Assembly (NCBI GenBank): GCA_965368815.1
Contig: CBDUOH010000023.1
Coordinates: forward strand, 1-26,553
Direction of reading: 5' to 3'
Length of the DNA: 26,553 nucleotides
Origin: UBA5794 sp965368815
GTDB lineage: Bacteria; Actinomycetota; Acidimicrobiia; Spongiisociales; UBA5794
Positions within the stretch are counted from its first letter, which is position 1. Each line of letters begins with the position of its first letter. Below are positions 7,320-15,900 of this stretch, piece after piece. Made by a program: the position numbers and the translations under genes. Under the pieces are notes generated by a model. That model saw only the letters and a list, made by a program, of their open reading frames with translations, had not been told where the DNA came from and did no database searches.

Positions 7320-8567
7320 ATGGCTGGCACACAGGTCTATTGGCGCCTCATCGCCGACAATCGGGACTTCCGGCGCCTCTACATCGCCCGTCTGATTTCG
7401 TTCGCTGGCGACTGGTTCTTGGTCGTCCCACTCGTCGGACTCGTGTATGAGGCGTCAGATTCACCGTTCGCCGCCGCTGCGCTCGTCGCTATCCGGGCAA
7501 TACCACCGCTTCTGCTGTCACCGGTCACGGGGTTCGCCTCGGATCGGTTCAACCGCAAGACCGTTCTTGTGATCACTGACATCGTTCGTGCCGGGCTGGC
7601 ACTCAGCCTGCTCGCAACCGATTCGATCGGCGGAATCTGGTTTCCGTTCCTCATCGCTGCACTTGACGGCGGTGGTGCGGCTTTCTTCTACCCGGCATCG
7701 GGTGCGGCACTGCCGAATGTCGTACCGAGCAAGGACCTCGGTCCCGCCAACGTCATGATGGGTTCCGCGTGGGGAGCCATGGCAGCACTCGGAGCCGCCG
7801 CGGGTGGAGCTGTGGCTGTCGCCATTTCACGGGATGCTGCGTTCGTCATCAACGCCGCGTCGTTCGTGATCTCTGCCGCCCTCATCTCGACCATTCGTTC
7901 ACCGCTCCAGGATCTGTCCCAGCGGATGGCAATCGGGTTCGCGACCGCATTGCGGGACGCGGCACGATACGCACGGGAGAACAAACAGATCGGCGCACTG
8001 TTGACCGCCAAGGCGATGCATTCGGTGACATCGGGGGGTGCCGTCGGGTTGTTTGCCGTCATCTCGTTCGCACTCTTCGACGCAGGCGACGCCGGAACCG
8101 GACTGCTGTTCGGAGCTCGGGGTATCGGCAATCTCGTCGGTCCGATCATTGCGTTCCGCCTCGTCGGATCCAGCATGGAAAGGACGCTCGGATCCATCGG
8201 GTACGCCATGTCGATGTGGGGCGCGTCCTACCTGCTCGTCGGCCTCGCTCCCACCCTGTTGTTGGCCACGACCGCGGTGGCCATCGGTCACATGGGAGGG
8301 GGCACCGAATTCACGTTCTCGACCTACGGACTGCAGGAACTCAGCTCCGACGGAGTCCGTGGCCGCGTCTTCGCTCTCGATTTCGGGCTCTTCACCCTGT
8401 CATCCGCCGTGTCGGCGTTGGTCGTGGGCGGCCTCGCCGAGTTCATCCCGATCCGCACGCTGCTCGTCGTGCTCGGCTCGATCGCGATCGTGATCGGCCT
8501 GGTTTGGGCACGTTCCACGGCACACCTGTGGCGTGACATCGATGACTACACCCCAGCCGGTACCTAG
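7320..8567 (+). CDS. MFS transporter, EntS/MFS_3-like exporter
   Basis: This 415-residue integral membrane protein has about 12 predicted helices. It starts with the WRLIADNRDFRRLYIARLIS block followed by FAGDWF, typical of the MFS_3 (EntS-like) group. The MFS loop motif after helix 2 appears as GFASDRFNRKTVL. Relatives export siderophores, drugs or other small molecules by proton antiport, but the substrate here cannot be inferred. The start is set by a TAGCAT -10 box 7 bases upstream. It stands alone between the flavoprotein gene and the peptidase gene, each with its own promoter. Confidence 0.85.
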   Translation: MAGTQVYWRLIADNRDFRRLYIARLISFAGDWFLVVPLVGLVYEASDSPFAAAALVAIRAIPPLLLSPVTGFASDRFNRKTVLVITDIVRAGLALSLLATDSIGGIWFPFLIAALDGGGAAFFYPASGAALPNVVPSKDLGPANVMMGSAWGAMAALGAAAGGAVAVAISRDAAFVINAASFVISAALISTIRSPLQDLSQRMAIGFATALRDAARYARENKQIGALLTAKAMHSVTSGGAVGLFAVISFALFDAGDAGTGLLFGARGIGNLVGPIIAFRLVGSSMERTLGSIGYAMSMWGASYLLVGLAPTLLLATTAVAIGHMGGGTEFTFSTYGLQELSSDGVRGRVFALDFGLFTLSSAVSALVVGGLAEFIPIRTLLVVLGSIAIVIGLVWARSTAHLWRDIDDYTPAGT

Positions 8568-8607
8568 CCGATACACGTCAAGTGGACACAGAAGATGGAG
8601 ACGGCGG

Positions 8608-8613
8608 TAGCGT
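8608..8613 (+). promoter_or_regulatory. -10 box of the secreted peptidase gene (leaderless)
   Basis: TAGCGT is followed by 7 bases and the GTG at 8621. This fixes the start, because an in-frame upstream GTG at 8582 would add 13 residues before the signal peptide. Confidence 0.5.
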
Positions 8614-8620
8614 GGACCGG

Positions 8621-10555
8621 GTGCACGGAATCCTGAAGACCCTGGTTGTGCTGGCGCTCGCCGTGGCCACGGTTGTTCTCACGCGACCCACACCTGCCCA
8701 TGCCATTGCTGGCGAAGGTGAGGCATGGCCGGCCTTCACCGAGTCATCGTCCTGCGGCGCCCAACGGGTATCGACGCCACACGCCCCATACTCGGGATGG
8801 TTGTCCCGCTCCGAGCTGCTGCGTGGCGATTTCGCTGCGATGTTCGGCCGCACGGTGATCGATGTCCATCGAAACCTTGAGCTGTGGCAGATACCGGGAT
8901 CGACGGAGAACGTCGCGGTGCATCCCTGGGTGGTGCCTGCGCTTGAGAAGGCCGCCGAGGGTTTGCTCGCTGCCCAGGAGAACGATCTCGCGTACCGTAT
9001 CAACCCCAAATACACGTACTCGACGGCATCGCGAACGATCGCAGGGAGCCTCCGGATCTCCCGTCACGCCTACGGAACGGCATTCGACATCAACGCGTCG
9101 AAGAACCCGAACCGCTCGGACAACAAGCTCATCACCGACATCCCGGACTGGTGGCGACAGTCGTTCCTCGACGCAGGGTTCTGCTGGGGCGGGCTGTGGA
9201 TCGGGAGCAAGGACACCATGCACTTCGCTTGGCAGGGCCCGGCGTTCAGCGGATACACCGAGCTGCCACTTCCCTACGACCCCGTGACCGCACCCGCTCG
9301 CTTCAGAACCCCGGACCGGATCATCGACGTCGAGGTGCCCGCACGGTTCGGCACTACAGCCACCCTCCTCACCGATTTCAGCGGCAACGGTGCGCTCGAC
9401 ATCGTTCGGGTCAGGAGCCAGGGTCCGGACCTCGTCCTCGACACCTCGTACGCGTCCCGGCGACACAATGCGTGCTCGGCGGCGAACACCGTGGTGGCCG
9501 GCCTGGGGTCATCCGTCGATGACGCCGTTGGTTTGGGATTCGGGGATTGGGACGGACGTGGCGGCCAGGACCTGTGGATGGTCCATGATGCTGAGGGGTC
9601 GTTGCGTCTCACCGTACGGTGGGCGTTCGGCACCTACTCGGCCGAGACCACCGCAACAACCGATGTCCCGACACCGGGCGAGGGCTCGTGGATCTCGACC
9701 GCCGACATGGATGCCAACGGTTCTCTCGATCTTGTCATCATCGAGGGAACCGAACTCACCGTATGGGCAATCGACGCTCACACCGGTCGAACCAAGATCA
9801 TGATCGAAGCAACGCTGCCGTTCGACACTTCCGGCTCCATCGCCCTTGGGGACGCCGATCTCGACAACCTCCCGGATCTCTGGTCGATCGATGCGGGGCT
9901 GGTGACGATCGCCCTTGCCGCCGACAGCTACGGCAAGCCATCCGACGTCCAAAGGGTGAGCGGCCTCCCGACGCACATCGTGGACTTCGCCGCCGCAGAC
10001 TATGACGGCGACGGGCGCCGGGACCTGGTCATCTTCGACGGCTCGACCAAGACCGTATGGCTCGGCAACACACCGATGCCCGACGGCCACGACCCCGAGG
10101 TCTGGTTCGAGGCGGAAGAACCCGAATGTGGCGAGGACGAGACCCCGTTCGACCGTGGCGATCTGAACTTCACATCGAGCGGATGGGTGGCTGAGGGCTC
10201 ATATGAATGGCGCCGCGCACAAGGCTTCGACGTGGGCTGCGACCCCGAGGATGACGATTGTGAGGTCCCGCTCGCGACCCACACGATGGTGGCCGAGTTC
10301 TTCGCGTGGATCGATGGACTCGATGCGGTTCCGGGCGATCCATCGCTCGCTGCCGTTCGAGCGCTCGACAGGGCCGGATACGACCTGTGGTGTCCCGTCA
10401 ACGACACCGGATGTTGGAGCGAACTCATCCCTGCGGCCGAGATGTCCGCTCGTTTTGGCATGTTCCTCGCAGACCGCCGAGATTCGGACTTCGTCCCACA
10501 CCGATGGGTGCTCCCGATCCCGGTTCGAGTCCCTGCAGACGCCATCCCGCAATAG
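8621..10555 (+). CDS. secreted M15-type peptidase with FG-GAP/VCBS-like repeats
   Basis: This 644-residue protein starts with a clear Sec signal peptide (hydrophobic residues 4-20, likely cut after PTPAHA at residue 28). Residues of about 90-210 carry the M15/VanY zinc motifs: SRHAYGTAFDI with His149 and Asp156, and MHFAW with His201. This predicts a D-Ala-D-Ala carboxypeptidase or an endolysin-like peptidase acting on peptidoglycan outside the membrane. Residues of about 250-470 contain five DxDxxGxxDL-like calcium-binding repeats (near 252, 309, 362, 411 and 460), as in FG-GAP/VCBS propellers. The last 140 residues are Cys- and acid-rich and not recognised. The GTG start at 8621 is supported by the -10 box 7 bases upstream. 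Confidence 0.8.
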   Translation: MHGILKTLVVLALAVATVVLTRPTPAHAIAGEGEAWPAFTESSSCGAQRVSTPHAPYSGWLSRSELLRGDFAAMFGRTVIDVHRNLELWQIPGSTENVAVHPWVVPALEKAAEGLLAAQENDLAYRINPKYTYSTASRTIAGSLRISRHAYGTAFDINASKNPNRSDNKLITDIPDWWRQSFLDAGFCWGGLWIGSKDTMHFAWQGPAFSGYTELPLPYDPVTAPARFRTPDRIIDVEVPARFGTTATLLTDFSGNGALDIVRVRSQGPDLVLDTSYASRRHNACSAANTVVAGLGSSVDDAVGLGFGDWDGRGGQDLWMVHDAEGSLRLTVRWAFGTYSAETTATTDVPTPGEGSWISTADMDANGSLDLVIIEGTELTVWAIDAHTGRTKIMIEATLPFDTSGSIALGDADLDNLPDLWSIDAGLVTIALAADSYGKPSDVQRVSGLPTHIVDFAAADYDGDGRRDLVIFDGSTKTVWLGNTPMPDGHDPEVWFEAEEPECGEDETPFDRGDLNFTSSGWVAEGSYEWRRAQGFDVGCDPEDDDCEVPLATHTMVAEFFAWIDGLDAVPGDPSLAAVRALDRAGYDLWCPVNDTGCWSELIPAAEMSARFGMFLADRRDSDFVPHRWVLPIPVRVPADAIPQ

Positions 10556-10558
10556 CCA

Positions 10559-10975
10559 TCACTCGTCCAACTCCTGGAACAAGGTGATCTGGAGCTCCAT
10601 GGGTGCCTCAAGACGGGAGTTGAGCGACCGCCACGGCGTCTCGATCGGCGCAGCTACCAGCACTGCGCCTGCCTCCACCAGCCGCGTGGTCGCTTCAGGC
10701 GTGTCGTCGACTTCGAAGGCAACCCTGATGGATCGGCTCACATCGCGACCGACTTCGAGCTCGTCGATGAGCGCGCGCTGTTCGGGGTTGATGATCTCGA
10801 GCGTCGCCCTTCCGACCTTGAGCGCCAATACTTTGGCTCCACCATCGCTTTCGACGTAGAACTCTTCGTCGAGGCCGAGTGCGTCGCGATAGAACGCGAC
10901 CGCCGACTCGAATTCAAGGGTCTCCACGACCAAACGGAGCTGCTTGACGCGAGGTGCGCCCGGGTCCGGTTCCAC
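10559..10975 (-). CDS. VOC family protein (glyoxalase/bleomycin-resistance fold)
   Basis: This 138-residue protein has two beta-alpha-beta-beta-beta modules, as in the vicinal oxygen chelate family: LRLVVETLEFESAVAFYRD at the N-terminus and VAFEVDDTPEATTRLVEAG in the middle. Metal-ligand residues are plausible (Glu near the ends of strands) but the enzyme type (glyoxalase, dioxygenase, resistance protein) cannot be assigned. The GTG at 10975 follows the ribosome binding site GGAAGGAG by 7 bases. It lies 66 bases downstream of the heliorhodopsin stop on the same strand, so co-transcription is possible. A TAGCGT in the gap could also give it its own promoter. Its stop is 3 bases from that of the convergent peptidase gene. 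Confidence 0.8.
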   Translation of the reverse strand: MEPDPGAPRVKQLRLVVETLEFESAVAFYRDALGLDEEFYVESDGGAKVLALKVGRATLEIINPEQRALIDELEVGRDVSRSIRVAFEVDDTPEATTRLVEAGAVLVAAPIETPWRSLNSRLEAPMELQITLFQELDE

Positions 10976-11041
10976 GGGTTCACTCCTTCCGATGAGTCCG
11001 GCACACGCTACTCGGTCGTTCCGACATGGCGACGACTTCGG

Positions 11042-11809
11042 CTATTGCGGCACCAGCGTCGAGGCGAACACCTGCCACGCAAGCGCGGACTTGGCAAGCA
11101 GGCTGAGGAGGATGTAGGTCCGTTCTCCGGTCAGGTAGTTGCTCCACCGTCCGACCCGTCGGTACTGCAGCCACTGCACGAGACCGAAAGCGTTGAAGAA
11201 CACAAAGAGCGACACGTAGATGCCGAAGACGAATCCGGGCGGGGACGCTTCGCTCCCGGGCGACACCAGGTAGATGCCGATCGCAATCCACGGAACGATT
11301 CCCAGCAACGATCCGAACCAGAACGCGCGCATGGAGCCCCCCGGCGACTCGTATCGCTCCTGGATCGAGCCCATGAGGATCATGCCGGCGTTGACCCCGG
11401 CGAGAGCCAGCAACGCAACGACGTCCGTCACTCCGGTCAGCATGGCGATCAGAACGATCATGAGCGATGACGAGAACGCGTATTCGATCCACCGGAACTG
11501 ATTCTGGCCCCTCGACAGCTGGTCGCGATAGCGAGAAGCACCGACGGTGGCGATCAGGACGTGGAAGAACGCGGACAGGAACAGGAACGACGCAACCCCC
11601 CACGCGACCGACAGGTTGACGAGCGTGACCTCGTCCGTCCCGGACGAGCCGGGGGGCCCCGTCATGAAGGTGCCCACGATGGGGAGCGTGAAATCCGTTG
11701 CAAGGAGCACGACCAGCAGGCCCTGTGCTGCGTGAAGCGCACCCATGATCCAGTTGTAGGTGCGTAGCCGACCGAACTCTGCGTTCGACACTGTCACTTC
11801 CGATGCCAT
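11042..11809 (-). CDS. heliorhodopsin
   Basis: This 255-residue seven-helix protein is a heliorhodopsin, a light-absorbing retinal protein family distinct from type 1 rhodopsins, with inverted orientation in the membrane (cytoplasmic N-terminus). Helices lie near 17-39, 62-87, 107-128, 130-150, 162-182, 192-216 and 230-252. Lys240 in LLAKSALAWQVFA is the retinal Schiff-base lysine. Glu109 in RWIEYAFSSS is the expected counterion. His26, His83 and Ser236 match polar residues conserved in the family. Length is typical (about 250-260). No ion-pump motif is present; a sensory, transport or enzyme-regulating role is proposed for the family. A strong ribosome binding site GGAGGAG precedes the ATG by 7 bases. 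No carotenoid oxygenase for retinal is in the window. Confidence 0.93.
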   Translation of the reverse strand: MASEVTVSNAEFGRLRTYNWIMGALHAAQGLLVVLLATDFTLPIVGTFMTGPPGSSGTDEVTLVNLSVAWGVASFLFLSAFFHVLIATVGASRYRDQLSRGQNQFRWIEYAFSSSLMIVLIAMLTGVTDVVALLALAGVNAGMILMGSIQERYESPGGSMRAFWFGSLLGIVPWIAIGIYLVSPGSEASPPGFVFGIYVSLFVFFNAFGLVQWLQYRRVGRWSNYLTGERTYILLSLLAKSALAWQVFASTLVPQ

Positions 11810-11845
11810 CGCTGCGCTCCTCCAAGTCGTCCTGTTTCATCCTCT

Positions 11846-11874
11846 ACGGTACGCCGGCCGCCGCCGGATGTCCC
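11846..11874 (-). promoter_or_regulatory. candidate promoter of the heliorhodopsin gene
   Basis: On the minus strand GGGACA (11874-11869) and TACCGT (11851-11846) are separated by 17 bases. Transcription would start about 30 bases before the ATG, leaving room for the ribosome binding site. The -35 match is poor. Confidence 0.35.
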
Positions 11875-11923
11875 CCCTGCATCGGCGCCGGGCCCGTTCG
11901 TCGCACGCGCCAGGAGCCGCGTG

Positions 11924-11929
11924 TAGGGT
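11924..11929 (+). promoter_or_regulatory. -10 box of the DoxX-like gene (leaderless)
   Basis: TAGGGT is followed by 7 bases and the ATG at 11937. This selects the inner start over longer open-frame starts further upstream. Confidence 0.5.
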
Positions 11930-11936
11930 CGGAGTC

Positions 11937-12323
11937 ATGTTCAGATCAAACCGTTTCCTGTGGGCCATCCAGATCGTCTTCGGCATCTATTTCATCATCA
12001 TCGGGGTGATGCACTTCGTCGTACCCGAAGGTCTTCCTGCTCCGTTGGAGTGGATGTACGACCTCAACGACACCCTCCACTACATCACCGGTGCCGCAGA
12101 GATCCTTGGTGGGCTCGGCCTACTGCTTCCCGGCCTCACCGGGATCAAACCTGAACTCACCGTTGCAGCTGCGGCCGGACTCGCTCTCGTCATGGTCGGC
12201 GCCGCCGTCTATCACATCGGTCGCGGCGAACTCCAGAACCTTGTGACGAACATCGTGGTCGCTGCGGCGATGATCCATCTCGCGTACGCCCGCCGGACAA
12301 CCACGCCGCTGCAAGCCCGCTGA
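11937..12323 (+). CDS. DoxX-like small membrane protein
   Basis: This 128-residue protein has four predicted helices: residues of about 9-28, 46-66, 73-92 and 99-118. The layout FGIYFIIIGVMHFV with a following Pro-Glu and the helix-2 GAAEILGGLGLLLPG is typical of the DoxX/DoxD-like family. Such proteins sit in the cytoplasmic membrane; some take part in thiosulfate-quinone oxidoreduction or oxidative-stress complexes, but most have no known role. The start is supported by the TAGGGT box 7 bases upstream. It is divergent from the heliorhodopsin gene, with 127 bases between the two starts, so a shared regulator is possible. Confidence 0.8.
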   Translation: MFRSNRFLWAIQIVFGIYFIIIGVMHFVVPEGLPAPLEWMYDLNDTLHYITGAAEILGGLGLLLPGLTGIKPELTVAAAAGLALVMVGAAVYHIGRGELQNLVTNIVVAAAMIHLAYARRTTTPLQAR

Positions 12324-12336
12324 CACTCGGCGGGCT
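12314..12336. terminator. hairpin between convergent DoxX-like and mobB genes
   Basis: AGCCCGC (12314-12320) and GCGGGCT (12330-12336) form a perfect 7-bp stem with a 9-base loop that overlaps the DoxX-like stop codon. A second pairing, CGGGCT with AGCCCG at 12349-12354, competes with it. No T-run follows. Confidence 0.4.
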
Positions 12337-12355
12337 CAACAGACTCCAAGCCCGA

Positions 12356-12871
12356 TCACGACCGAACGTGCTCGGCATCGAGGTACTCAGCGACCTCAAC
12401 GATCGAATCCGGGCCGAACTGAGGGACGGGGACATCCCACGGGACGTCCGACACGAGAGCCGTCAACTCGGAAGGAGCGCAGACCAGATCCCTGCTCACG
12501 GCGCTCCGATGCACTTCGATCTTCTCGAACGGGCCGTGCTTGTACCCCTCGGCAAGCACAAGATCGACACCGCCGAGGTACTCGTCGACGACTGACTCGA
12601 TCTCCTGGCGTGTTTGCCGTGGGTGAAAGACCGCCGTCTGCAACGGACTGACACCGACCACCGCTGCTGCGCCCGATCGAAAGATCCGGTCGGTGTCCTT
12701 ACCCGGGACATCAAACCCGGTCGTCAAATGGTGATGCTTGATGACTCCCACGGACACGCCGCGGTCCTTCAGGATCGGAACAAGTCGAGTGATCAGGGTG
12801 GTCTTTCCAGCTCCGCTGACGCCCACAATGGCAACAACGACGGGACCTCCGGCTCCATCTTCCGATTCCAT
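12356..12871 (-). CDS. mobB: molybdopterin-guanine dinucleotide biosynthesis protein MobB
   Basis: This 171-residue P-loop GTPase carries the Walker A motif GVSGAGKT at residues 17-24, then the family motif VIKHHH and the later VLAEGYKHGPFEKIEVHR block. MobB assists MobA in attaching GMP to molybdopterin to make the MGD cofactor in the cytoplasm. This is the cofactor form required by the DMSO-reductase-family enzyme encoded next door on the other strand. The ATG at 12871 follows GGAGGT by 8 bases; the open frame extends further to 13033 but would run into the neighbouring promoter and gene. The divergent pair with the alpha subunit leaves about 100 bases between starts. Confidence 0.9.
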   Translation of the reverse strand: MESEDGAGGPVVVAIVGVSGAGKTTLITRLVPILKDRGVSVGVIKHHHLTTGFDVPGKDTDRIFRSGAAAVVGVSPLQTAVFHPRQTRQEIESVVDEYLGGVDLVLAEGYKHGPFEKIEVHRSAVSRDLVCAPSELTALVSDVPWDVPVPQFGPDSIVEVAEYLDAEHVRS

Positions 12872-12913
12872 GCCCGTCCACCTCCGAACCCTTGCACTGC
12901 GTATTGACGGAAC

Positions 12914-12942
12914 TTGCCAGCCCCACCTTAGTTGATTAGTAT
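12914..12942 (+). promoter_or_regulatory. sigma-70-type promoter of the molybdoenzyme operon
   Basis: TTGCCA (12914-12919), a 5 of 6 match to the -35 consensus, and TAGTAT (12937-12942), a 4 of 6 match to the -10, are separated by exactly 17 bases. Transcription should start near 12949, giving a leader of about 24 bases that carries GGGAG (12963-12967). Confidence 0.55.
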
Positions 12943-12945
12943 CTA
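12932..12945. promoter_or_regulatory. FNR/CRP-like palindrome over the -10 box
   Basis: TTGAT-TAGT-ATCTA matches the FNR half-site palindrome TTGAT-N4-ATCAA at 9 of 10 positions. It overlaps the -10 box, so a bound regulator would more easily repress than activate. A wider imperfect inverted repeat (GTTGATTAG against CTAACTCAAC, one bulged C) covers 12931-12952. Confidence 0.4.
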
Positions 12946-12972
12946 ACTCAACATTCCAACTTGGGAGACCAA

Positions 12973-15900
12973 TTGGCAGACGTGACCCGGAGATCGTTCC
13001 TCCAAGCCTCCACCGCTGCTGCCGTCGGAGCATATGTCACAGCCAACGCGCTTGACCTGAGCCTCGCCTTCTTCCAAGCGGCACCCGGCATCGACAATCC
13101 CCTGCTCTTCTACCCGAACCGCGGGTGGGAGTCCATCTACCGGGACCAGTATCGCTACGACGACTCGTTCACATTCATCTGTGCACCGAACGACACCCAC
13201 ATGTGTCGGCTCCGGGCATTCGTGCGCAATGGCGTCGTGATTCGGATCGAGCAGAACTATGACGGCGACAACTACGGGGACACGTCAGGGAACCGTTCGA
13301 CGGTTGCTTGGAACCCACGCGGCTGTCTCAAGGGTTTCACGCTCCATCGACGTGTCTACGGACCGTATCGGCTTCGCACCCCGATGTTGCGAGCGGGATG
13401 GAAGCAGTGGGCAGATGACGGCTTCCCATCCCTGTCGGACAATCCGGAACTCCGCTCCACCTACATGTTCGACCGCAGATCGGAGGACGAGTTCCTACCG
13501 GTTTCGACCGAGGAAGCAGACTCGTACACCGCCCGTGCGCTGGTGGCGATCGCGGCCACGTACAGCGGGGAGGACGGGAAACGACGCCTGATCGAGGAGG
13601 ACGGGTACGAGCTCGAGATGCTCGAGTTCTGGGAGGAGTCCGGTGTTCGGACGATGAAGTTCGGGTCCTCCCTCCCGGTACACGGCGTCGCCGGGAAGTT
13701 CGGACTCTTCCGGTTCGCCAACTTGCTCTCGTTGGTCGACGCCCACGTTCGCGGCGTCGGGGCGGATGATGCAGTCGGGGCACGCGACTGGTCCGAGTAC
13801 ACCTGGCGTGGCGATCAAGCCCCCGGGTTCCCGTTCGTCCACGGGCTGCAGTCGGCCGAAACCGATTTCTCCGACCTCCGCCAATCGCGACTCCTCATCC
13901 AGGTCGGCAAGAACCTCGTCGAGAACAAGATGCCGGAGAGCCACTTCTTCCAGGAGATCATCGAGCGGGGCGGCAAGGTCGTTTCGATCGTGCCCGAGTA
14001 TGGGCCCCAGGCCAGCAAGGCCGACTACTGGATCCCCGTCAGAGGTGGCCTGTCCGACACATCGTTGTTCCTGGGCATCGCCAAGGCCCTCATCGATCGG
14101 GACCTCTACGACGCCGAGTTCGTCAAGCGTTTCACCGACCTTCCTTTGCTGGTACGTCTTGACACGCTCAAACGTGTGCGAGCCGATGAAGTGTTCGATG
14201 GATACACGGGAACACTCGCATCCGATGCCGTCAGTTTCACGACGCACGGCATGACCGCCGATCAGTACGACGTGCTCGGTGACCGAGTGGTGATGCAGGC
14301 GTCAGGTGTGCCTGCGGCCATCAACCGTGAGGATCTCGGTGACACGATGACAGCTCGCGGGCTCGATCCCCTCCTCGACTACCGAGGCTCCTTGACGCTC
14401 GCCGACGGCTCCGCCGTCGAGGTGGCGACAGCCTTCTCGATGTATCGGGATCACCTCAGCGACTATGACCTGGAGACGGTTGCTGAGATAACAGGATCAC
14501 CGATCGACCTCATCGAACGGTTGATCAACGACCTGGCAACCATCAAACCAGTCTCGATCCATGTCGGCGAGGGAGTCAACCACTACTTCCATGCGACGTT
14601 GCACAACCGTGCCGTGTATCTCGTGGCGATGCTCACAGGAAACATCGGCAAGCCCGGCGCTGGGGTCAGCACCTGGGCCGGCAACTACAAGGGTGGCATC
14701 TTCCAAGCCGCACCCTGGCACGGACCCGGTGTCGGCGGCTACGTGAATGAGGATCCGTTCAATCCACTCCTGGACCCGGACGCTCGATACACACCCGGCA
14801 CCCTACGGCACACCATCCATGGCGAGGAAACGTCCTACTGGGGCTACGGCGATCGCCCGCTCATCGTCGACACGCCGAGCGAAGGTCGCAAGGTCTTCAC
14901 CGGCACGACACACTTGCCGACACCGACGAAACTCATCTGGTACAACAACGCGAACCTGATCAACCAGGCGAAGTGGACATACGAACTCGTCCACAACATC
15001 AATCCGAAGGTCGACATGATCGTCGACCAACAGATCGAGTGGACGGCATCGGCCGAGAACGCCGACGTGATCATGCCGGTGAACAGCTGGTTGGAGTTCG
15101 AGACGCTCGAGATGTCGGGTTCATGCTCGAACCCGTTCCTCCAGATGTGGAAGGGCGGTATCGAGCCGTTGTACGACACCCGCGACGACATCTCGGTGTT
15201 CGCCGGAGTTGCCGAGGCTCTGACGGTCGAAACGGGTGACCGACGGTGCGCCGACTACTTCCGATTCGCATCCGAGGGCAGGCCCGAGGTGTACCTCGAT
15301 CGCGTGCTCGACGCCTCATTCACCACCGGTGGATACACCTCACGCGACATCATGGACGGCAAGTACGGCGAACCCGGCGGCGCCCTGTTCCAGTATCGGA
15401 CCCTGCCGAGGATCCCCTTCTACGAACAGATCAAGGACAGTCACCCCTTCTACACGGACACCGGACGGCTTCATGCGTACGTCGACACGCCCGAGGCCAT
15501 CGACTACGGCGAGAACATGATCGTCCACCGTGAGGCGATCGAAGCAACGCCGTACCTGCCCAATGTCATCGTCTCCACCAGTCCCTTCCTGCGACCGAAG
15601 GACTACGGGATCGGTCTCGACGAGATGGATGCCGACCTGCGCCAGGTCAGGAACGTCATGATGCCATGGGCACAGGTCCGCACCACTGCGAATCCGCTGT
15701 TCGAGGACGGCTACCGGTTCCTCTGCCTCACACCCAAGTCCAGACACTCCGTGCATTCGTCATGGGCCGTCACGGACTGGCACTGGATCTGGAACTCCAA
15801 CTTCGGTGACCCATACCGGGAGGACCAGCGGATGCCCGGTGTCGGGGACACGCAACTCCACATGAACCCCGACGACGCCCGCGAGATCGGCATCGAGAGC

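Noticed and set aside
11042..11809. Type 1 (proton-pumping) rhodopsin
   Set aside because: There is no DTD/DTE-type motif in the third helix. The sequence around Glu109 and Lys240 is that of heliorhodopsins.
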